Shown: positions 57,541 through 64,000 of the stretch, one piece after another
Layout: each line of letters starts with the position of its first letter
Position numbering within the stretch: the first letter of the stretch is position 1
NCBI GenBank assembly: GCA_029817715.1
Contig: JARUPY010000607.1
Coordinates: 5,394,001-5,458,000, forward strand
Length of the DNA: 64,000 nucleotides
DNA from: Melastoma dodecandrum
Taxonomy: Eukaryota > Streptophyta > Magnoliopsida > Myrtales > Melastomataceae
Reading direction: 5' to 3'
Position numbers and translations under genes: made by a program
Notes under the pieces: generated by a model
What the model was told of the DNA's origin: nothing
Database searches by the model: none
The model's input: only the letters and a program-made list of their open reading frames with translations

Positions 57541-57868
57541 AAGGTAAGCGTGGAAGCATACATAGTAATAGGCGTGACTAGGATACAAGTCGTGGAAACA
57601 TATTGACACAATCTAGGGAAGGAGATCGACATGGAAGAAGGATGGCAATATGAGGTATAACAGAAAAGATTAGGGCAAGAGGGATAATTACCTTTGTAAG
57701 GACAACCGTGAACAAGGAGTAGCGTTAGGAAGGAATGACGGGCCGAACCGTGGACCTCATTCCTCGAATTGGAAAGGAGGTGGGTCAGCAATGGACTAAG
57801 GAAAGGGAAAGAGGGAAAGCCAATCGGGAGCCCAAGTCCGTGAGGGTTTTGACTGGGTCAATGAACCC
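57541..57868. other. Spacer
   Basis: No gene or repeat recognised. Confidence 0.5.
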
Positions 57869-58049
57869 CAGTACTCCGTTTGGAAATGTTAGAAAAGAAA
57901 AGAAAGGAAGGGATTTGTGGAAACGAGGGACACAAGGACGACTGAGATCTCGTGGAGAATCCTGTCAATCGATCTCAGCCGTTCACGTGTCCCTCGTTCT
58001 ACAAATCATTTCCTCTCCTTTCTTTTCCAACGTATTCAAACAAAGCACA
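57869..58049. mobile_element. Hairpin MITE, about 180 bp
   Basis: Left arm ...TACTCCGTTTGG, GAAAAGAAAAGAAAGGAAGG, GATTTGTGGAAACGAGGGACAC. The right arm is its imperfect complement, including GTGTCCCTCGTTCTACAAATC and TTCAAACAAAGCA. Arms are about 80 bp with a loop of about 20 bp (near 57955-57975). No coding capacity; the transcript would fold into a near-perfect hairpin. Confidence 0.75.
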
Positions 58050-59417
58050 AGGGAAGTGAAATAGTAAATTCTCACCAAGTAAATATCGGTTGATTACGTG
58101 GTGGAGGATCAAACACCATTCCCTGACAAGACATAAATTAAAGAAAAATAAAATAAAAAGGACATAAATTAAAGAAAAATAAAACAAATTAAGGGGATAA
58201 GAAGGGGACTTACTGGAGATAGCCCCATTATCCCATTTCGACTCCCATTTTCACTCTCTCTTGGAGGAGGGGGGATCACGACAGGAGGAAAACCAAGGGA
58301 AGCACCTGAGAAGAAGGAAGGCAAGGAAGAGGGCAATCACGGACTTGGAAGCACGGAGGCTTCCCGCGGAGCTGGGGAAGCGTTGCTTACGGATCAAGTT
58401 ACTATCAAAGTATGTTTCCATTCATCTCGATCTTTACAAGAAGTATGGCTGGGATGAGTGCATAAAAAGGTTGTGAACACCGGATGAAGTGATTGTGGTT
58501 TGGTTGCTGGACGGTTTGGAGAAACATGAGTGTACGGGTGTGATTAGGAGAGTTGTTTGCGAGTGTATGACTGAATAATCTTACCGTGGTTAGGTGCTTA
58601 TGATCTCCCCTCGTTATGAACGAGTGTGTTTTCACTGGGGCTCGCATGAGGGACCAGAGAGGGATATGGAGGTGTGGATGTAATACCTTGTCTGGTGTTA
58701 TGAGTGTAGACGGACGGACGAGATGGTTTCGTTGTATGCGACTTGTCTAGTTCCCTCGAGTGCATTTGACCATGCCTTCCTCACTTTTGCATATTTGCAC
58801 TTATATTAATGAAAAAGGGCCTATGATCTACGAACGTAGCATGTGAGATGAAATTGAGCAAGAAACGAGAGTAAGGGAACGAAATAAGTAAAACCCAAAT
58901 GGAATGGGTAACACACGAACAAGAACATGAGGGAGGAACAATATGATTAATAAGCCCTCTTTCGGATAAAAAGTGAGGAATCGTATTAATGGACCTCAAT
59001 GACCTGATAATTTCATGTCAGTGATAGTATAGACGAATCATTTGGAACGGGAGGACCAATAAGACATGTAAATAGGATTCACGGCACGTCAAAGGAGGAC
59101 GATTCGAGATAAGACCATCAGTGATAGTATAGACGAATCATGTGAAAAAACGACATTAAGGATCCTAAGAATATATATACTAACAATAGAAAGAAATTGT
59201 GGAAGGTTAGACGAAGATAAGAGGAAGGACTGAGAGATGCTCCAGAACTCTAAAGTTGATGGAATGAAACAATAATATAGTCAAATCTTCATCAAGAGAT
59301 ACGAGAAGAAATACTAAAAGATATGAGAAGAAATAAGATGTGACGAATTGGTCCTGAAATTAATTAATAAGTCTTTGATCTTACAGTGCCCATACTGTGA
59401 GTCATGTCTAAAGGACA
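58050..59417. other. Spacer
   Basis: No gene recognised. A short duplicated AAATTAAAGAAAAATAAAA lies at 58135-58185, and a 20 bp segment (ATCAGTGATAGTATAGACGA) occurs in near-identical form at about 59020 and 59118. Confidence 0.45.
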
Positions 59418-61450
59418 TGTAATACTCCAAATTTTTAAATCATCAAAAATCACAAAAAATTTGGAAAAATTATCAAATTTTTTAAAATATGCAAAAAGTC
59501 ATGTAAAATCAGGAAAAATCTATGAATCAGGAAAAATATACAAAATCATCGCACAAAATCAGGTATTATTGGCTCCCTATAAATAGCATAGACCGACAAT
59601 AGACATACATTCAACCTCCCCACTCACTCATCTGGAGAGAGATAGACACAATCCTCAGATACGTTCCTTCACCCCTCTAGGGAAAATCGGAGATGAACTC
59701 TTCCCTTATATACAGAAATCGGAGGCCAACTCCTCCCCCCAAATAAAATTGGAGCCAAAGATTTCTCCCTCTCCAGTGCTGACGAGCTAAAACCTCTCGA
59801 TCAGCCAGCACCCTTCTTTATGACCCCACTCTTGTCACAGCTACCAAGGACCAGCTCCAAGGCAGCCCCTAACGGGCTCCCAGATGTCCTTCTTCTTCCT
59901 CGGGCCACCCCAGGGCGAAGCAACCCCTCGGTGGCGTGGAACGCAAACCAAGCACTGATGGAGCAAGACAACCTTGGCCAGAATGCACGGGAGGAGTCGG
60001 CGGGCCATTATTTTCCCGTCTGATGTCGGATCGATGCGAAATCAGGTGGTATCTCTTCTTTGCTTGATTATGCATCTTTTCAAATTTGTTTGAGGTTATT
60101 TGGAGTCTCTAGACTGAGAACTGTGCTTGGGAACGACAGAGAAACCTTCGGGTTTCCCAGTTCTGTACTCTCCCAGTACGCAGTCCAAAAGGGGGCCTTT
60201 TCGAAGGGGTTATGCACGTCACTTGACCCCGACTTCTTCATACCAAATGATCCCTAATGGGTGATGGTCTTGAATACATTTTTGTTGTATTTTTATGATG
60301 ATCGAGATAGGACCCCAGAAGGTAAGGGCGTGCGTGCAGTTTGCGACTATCCTACATACTGTAGTCCCACTTCCCAGAAGATCTCGAGAGATCCGACCAT
60401 TGGATCGTCTCCAAAATTTTCAAAATAAACTAGATTGAATTACGGTTGTATACTTGTGTATTTCTATAATTGAAGTTTCAAGTTAATTTGGAAACGAATC
60501 GATGAACAAAATACATGTGGAGTTGGATTTTCTACACGTTGCGGTCCCGTTCTCGATGAAATTGTAATTGATCTCACTGTTAGATCATCACTAAAATCAA
60601 TGGACATGTTTATCATTTGAATGTGGCCTTCTGAACAGCTCTTAATTCGCAGAAAATATAGAAATCTTCGTGCATGTCTGGCTTTGTGCTTCCATAAGTC
60701 GATATCCCACTGTCTGATCTTTGTGAAACTTGACAAACATGTTTTCCATTGATATGTCTACTTAATGAATGATTGAATTTTCATTCTTTTGATAGCATAA
60801 CCACCCATCTTCGTTTATTTTACATGAAAAATCGAACGAGAACTTCGAGGGATTCGACATGACTATCCTGGAGGCTGGAGGAGGCGGAGTACAAAATAGG
60901 AGGCGCGGTAGAAGGTTTCACTAGAGCGGCCCCGACTGACAATTTTCAATTGACGCGGTGCTATCTCGGCTGCCTCAGGTACATAAGGAAGGTACAAGCC
61001 TCCCGAATTTTCTTTCTTTTTTACCTGTAATAGGCCGTAGGCCCAAGTGCATAGGCTTATGGTCACCATCCTTCTACGCCCCCTTTGATCTAAATAATTG
61101 ATCTATGGGTGTTTGCATCTTTAAGCCTATAGAAATTTTATGTCGCATGTGACATTGCCAAACAAACACGAGTTCGGGCCTAAAGTCCGAATCGGGTCCA
61201 ATGCTTGTAAATAAAGACATTTTTAGAGTGACACCATTGTTTTGCATGTTAAAATGTAAAAGTTAGTAAATAGGGATTCCTTAACCAACGGTTTTTCCGA
61301 CTTAAACCGTTTTATAAATAAATTGCTTTCGACTTCGTAATAACTTACCTATCTATGTTAAGTAACATCAACCATTTTCTTACGGAGCCAGCATGGATGA
61401 GGAAAAGGCGACGCAAACCGCTCCCAATTTTTCTAAAGATTCTTTTTTGG
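59418..61450 (+). mobile_element. Large LTR, family R1 copy C
   Basis: Starts TGTAATACTCCAAATTTTT. The shared R1 blocks appear here in opposite orientation to copies A and B, consistent with a plus-strand LTR: the GGGGTTGCTTCGCCCTGGGG complement near 59920, one 630 bp-type unit at about 60120-60760, and the CACTTGGGCC complement near 61040. A good TATA box (TATAAATAG, 59578-59586) lies about 160 bp from the LTR start. The right border is approximate. Confidence 0.65.
59578..59586 (+). promoter_or_regulatory. TATA box of LTR copy C
   Basis: TATAAATAG within CCCTATAAATAGCATAG, at the U3 position expected for an LTR promoter. Transcription would start about 30 bp on. Confidence 0.55.
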
Positions 61451-62665
61451 GATCATGCTCCGCTTCTCGTTCGGCACCTCCAGACAATCGAGCGAGAGTC
61501 CGAGTAGGCCCGATTAGGAACTGAGGGAGGATCAACCCCACTCTTTTCGGCAACACCTTGATGCCCGAGCCTTGACGTCGACTGAAGGAGCAATGGCGGA
61601 GCGGGCCTCAGATCCCCGTGTCGTCCGAACCGCCATCGAATGCCGCAAGGTTGCGGAAGGCGCGCGTACAAGGCGTGAGGGCTCCTTTGCTGGTGTGCAG
61701 AGGGGTGAGAGGGTGCCCATATTACGGGTCCTGTCGGAGAGGGCGTGAGGGCATCCCTGTTGGTGTGTGGAGGGGCGAAAGGGTGCCTGTAAGGCGGGAT
61801 TACTCATCGGTCCCTTCCATTTTATCCGCATGCTGGGAGCGGGATAATTCACCGATCCGAGGGCGGGAATACCTCGTCGGTCCCCTCCATGCACAATGAC
61901 ACGTCATGCAGTAACGTGGAGACCCCTAAAACATTACCTTGCCAGTTTTCCCCAATCGTCCATCACACACATCAATTCCGACATTGTTATTTTTATAGCT
62001 CAATTCCATCACACGTCTCACTCACGCATCCAACAAGATCCATGCATCATTCAACCATGTACACCCAGGGCACAACATAAATACATCTATTTTTTTATAA
62101 GTAAATGCAGCTATTTTAACGAAAGAAAATGCGGAAAAATTAGGGGTCATACAGCCAATCACGATTCCTACACACCTAAGTAGCCCCGTCACGAACTATA
62201 TTCATGCCACACCCAATTCATCATGTTTTCACACCTTCATATTCGTACTTATCTCATAAGGTCAAGTTCATTTCGAGTCATTCCTATTTTGTAGAACACA
62301 TCACTAAACGTCTTTAGCGCACCTTTCTGGGTTCATTTTACACTTCCACATGCATTTTTTTTCCATGTTTCATTCAAGTTTAACTCATTTTCACCCCCAG
62401 ATTAACCTCCTTATTATTCCTCGTCAACCTGAGATCTGATACTACCCGTAAGGCTTCTCACTTTATTTGTTTTTATTAACACATAATTTTTCAGCTTTCC
62501 GCCTTGCGCTTATTACAACCTCATGATCACCTAAAAGCTTAGGTTTCACTTAGAAGAATTGGAACCCTTTGGCCACGTCTACACCTATGTATTGCCTCTT
62601 CTCCGACGTTGTTCCTAATTGACCCTGCGTAACTATTCATTAGTATTAAGCATAATGGTACCAAT
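61451..62665. other. GC-richer spacer with short tandem repeats
   Basis: About 61660-61790 holds two copies of a unit of about 70 bp around GGCGTGAGGGC and GGTGTG-GGAGGGG. About 61795-61885 holds three degenerate copies of GCGGGA-TA-TC-TCGGTCCC. No gene recognised; the rest is unassigned. Confidence 0.55.
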
Positions 62666-63990
62666 GTTCGCTGAATCCGCAAGTGTACGGGCGTCAAGTA
62701 ATATATGGATAAATAAAGTATCGTTCCCACGAGGAATTGGTACAGGCAGCCCTCCTATCGTCCAGTGCCAACTCTTTCAAAGTCAAGCCGAAAATAATGA
62801 GAAAATCGTAAAATTAAAGAAAAGAACAATTAAGAAAAATAAGTAATAAAGCAAAGCGAAGTGATATCAGTGAGAGAAAGCCTAGGACTATGAATCCCTC
62901 AGTTGTTTTGTTACTATCTCGTATCTCCCCTCTCCCTATCTCAATTCCATGTTCGTTTACTAACCAAAATTCTTAATTGTCGTGCTCCTCTCGAAGTCCG
63001 CCGAACTACCTAAATATTCGATCCCTATAGCTAGGCTCACGACTAATTAGATGCATTAAGTTCTGATCTCTTTTGGTTGCCTACGGTGTATATCTCTATT
63101 GTTAGAAATTTCTGATTTTTGGGCTTCCATTAATTGTTTATTTTTTATTTTCTTTTATTTATTTTATTTTATTTTATTAAACTATATTTTATAAAACAGG
63201 TTGTGACATAAAGACAATGCATGAAATCCCACTAAATCGCTTAAGTCATTGGGGTATGCGCATCTCGTTTGTCTAATATGGCTTATGGTTGGATGTAGAC
63301 TATTTTATAACCTATAGTCCATTGATGGATAGGACATAGGCTACGGTATATTACGGATAGGTCCCTTCCCCTGTCCTTCAATAATTATTTAACTAAGGGG
63401 CAAAACTGACATTTCATAGAGGAAATCCTTTAGGTTTTCCTTATATATGGGTTAATCACCCTGACAGAAAACGGATTGTTAGTTTGTTTTATTTGGCATC
63501 CTCCCTCAAGAGCACCCGTACGGGAAGGAAAAGGGGAAGAAGATCTACGTCGCCAGGTTACAATCATCAGGTTTACGGTATGGCGAACGTGACGAATACG
63601 GGTACGTTTTCTTTTCCCTTGATCTTTCTCGGTGACCGTAAACCCGCGTAATCGATCCAGTCTTCCGCTGTTTTCTTTGTTTGTTATCCTGTGATTGTGT
63701 GAATTTCTCACATCTATATCACCTTAAGTCCTCTCGCTTTCACGACACAAACCAGGCCACTTTCACCATTACTTCTTCTCTTAAGATCCTCTATCGAGCT
63801 CACTCAAGCACAAGCGATCAATACGAACGTCGGCTACACACACGCAAGCATTAAGAACAAGTTTAGTAAATAAACGGAACACAAAACAAGATAGTTCAAA
63901 GGAATTCACTAAGAAAGCAATTACACAACCGTGTTCATCATATTCCTAGAAGAAAGATTTAGTTCATGTTAAAAATGATAAAACACAAAA
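62666..63990 (-). repeat. Athila-type LTR fragment, minus strand
   Basis: AATCCGCAAGTGTACGGGCG and TATCGTTCCCACGAGGAATT are, in reverse complement, the typical downstream end of Athila-class LTRs; the plus-strand Athila-like LTR at 7.5-8.9 kb ends in the comparable GTACTTGCGCAC. No primer site is recognised beyond it. It is interrupted by the solo LTR at 63100-63712. It runs towards the window end. Confidence 0.55.
63100..63712. mobile_element. Solo LTR, 613 bp, with perfect 5 bp target duplication
   Basis: Starts TGTTAGAAATTTC and ends GAATTTCTCACA (inverted ends with one mismatch). It is flanked by tctat at 63095-63099 and 63713-63717. It contains T-rich tracts (63140-63175) and no coding region. 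It is inserted into the Athila-type LTR fragment. Confidence 0.88.
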
Positions 63991-64000
63991 CTAAAGAAAT

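Noticed and set aside
62539..62846. Short open frames near 62.6 kb as a small gene
   Set aside because: They overlap the end of an Athila-type LTR and have no family match.

Overview
The window is nuclear DNA from a flowering plant. Genes have spliced exons with GT-AG introns, and the proteins are plant-specific: an ARF7/19-type auxin response factor, a JAZ repressor, a pollen receptor-like kinase, a TBL acetyltransferase-like protein and a type C G-protein gamma subunit. The gene set and the abundance of LTR retrotransposons fit a eudicot, probably a rosid, but the sequence alone does not fix the species. No prokaryotic feature, CRISPR array or operon is present. I did not find a new multi-gene system; the interest lies in nested transposons, scrambled pseudogenes, foldback elements and a few gene-structure oddities.

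Layout. 1-5465 (+): a complete 13-exon ARF gene behind a leader with three short upstream ORFs. 5857-6443 (-): the 3' exons of a plastid Cpn20-like chaperonin, broken by frameshifts; the sequence behind its first surviving exon is retrotransposon. 6449-18800: insertions nested three deep. An old Ty3/gypsy reverse transcriptase fragment is split by a solo LTR (6689-7116) and by a Ty1/copia element (7246-18668, minus strand). The copia element is itself split by an Athila-like gypsy element (7467-15602). Target duplications and an RT frame that reads through the cut sites show the order.

20134-21337 (-): a five-exon JAZ gene with a cluster of MYC-type G-boxes about 600 bp upstream. 24124-25101: UDP-xylose synthase exons in scrambled order and orientation. 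25190-about 27600: the tail and LTR of a Tekay/Del-like chromovirus. 28162-30177 (+): a PRK3-like pollen receptor kinase. 30555-32579 (-): a TBL gene with a GC-AG intron, convergent with the kinase.

33-46 kb is gene-poor and AT-rich. It holds two foldback elements built of TTTCGTA motifs, a tandem array of about 145 bp units, a MITE and a large minus-strand LTR with a 630 bp internal triplication. 46453-47761 (+): an AGG3/GS3/DEP1-type G gamma gene with a cysteine-rich tail. 48-64 kb is repeat-dominated: a SINE-like unit, a decayed RLCK pseudogene, a copia RNase H fragment, two minisatellites, two more copies of the large LTR, a hairpin MITE and an Athila-type LTR split by a solo LTR with perfect target duplication.

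The intact genes do not form one pathway. Auxin (ARF), jasmonate (JAZ), pollen-tube receptor signalling (PRK), cell-wall acetylation (TBL) and heterotrimeric G-protein signalling (G gamma) are independent neighbours.
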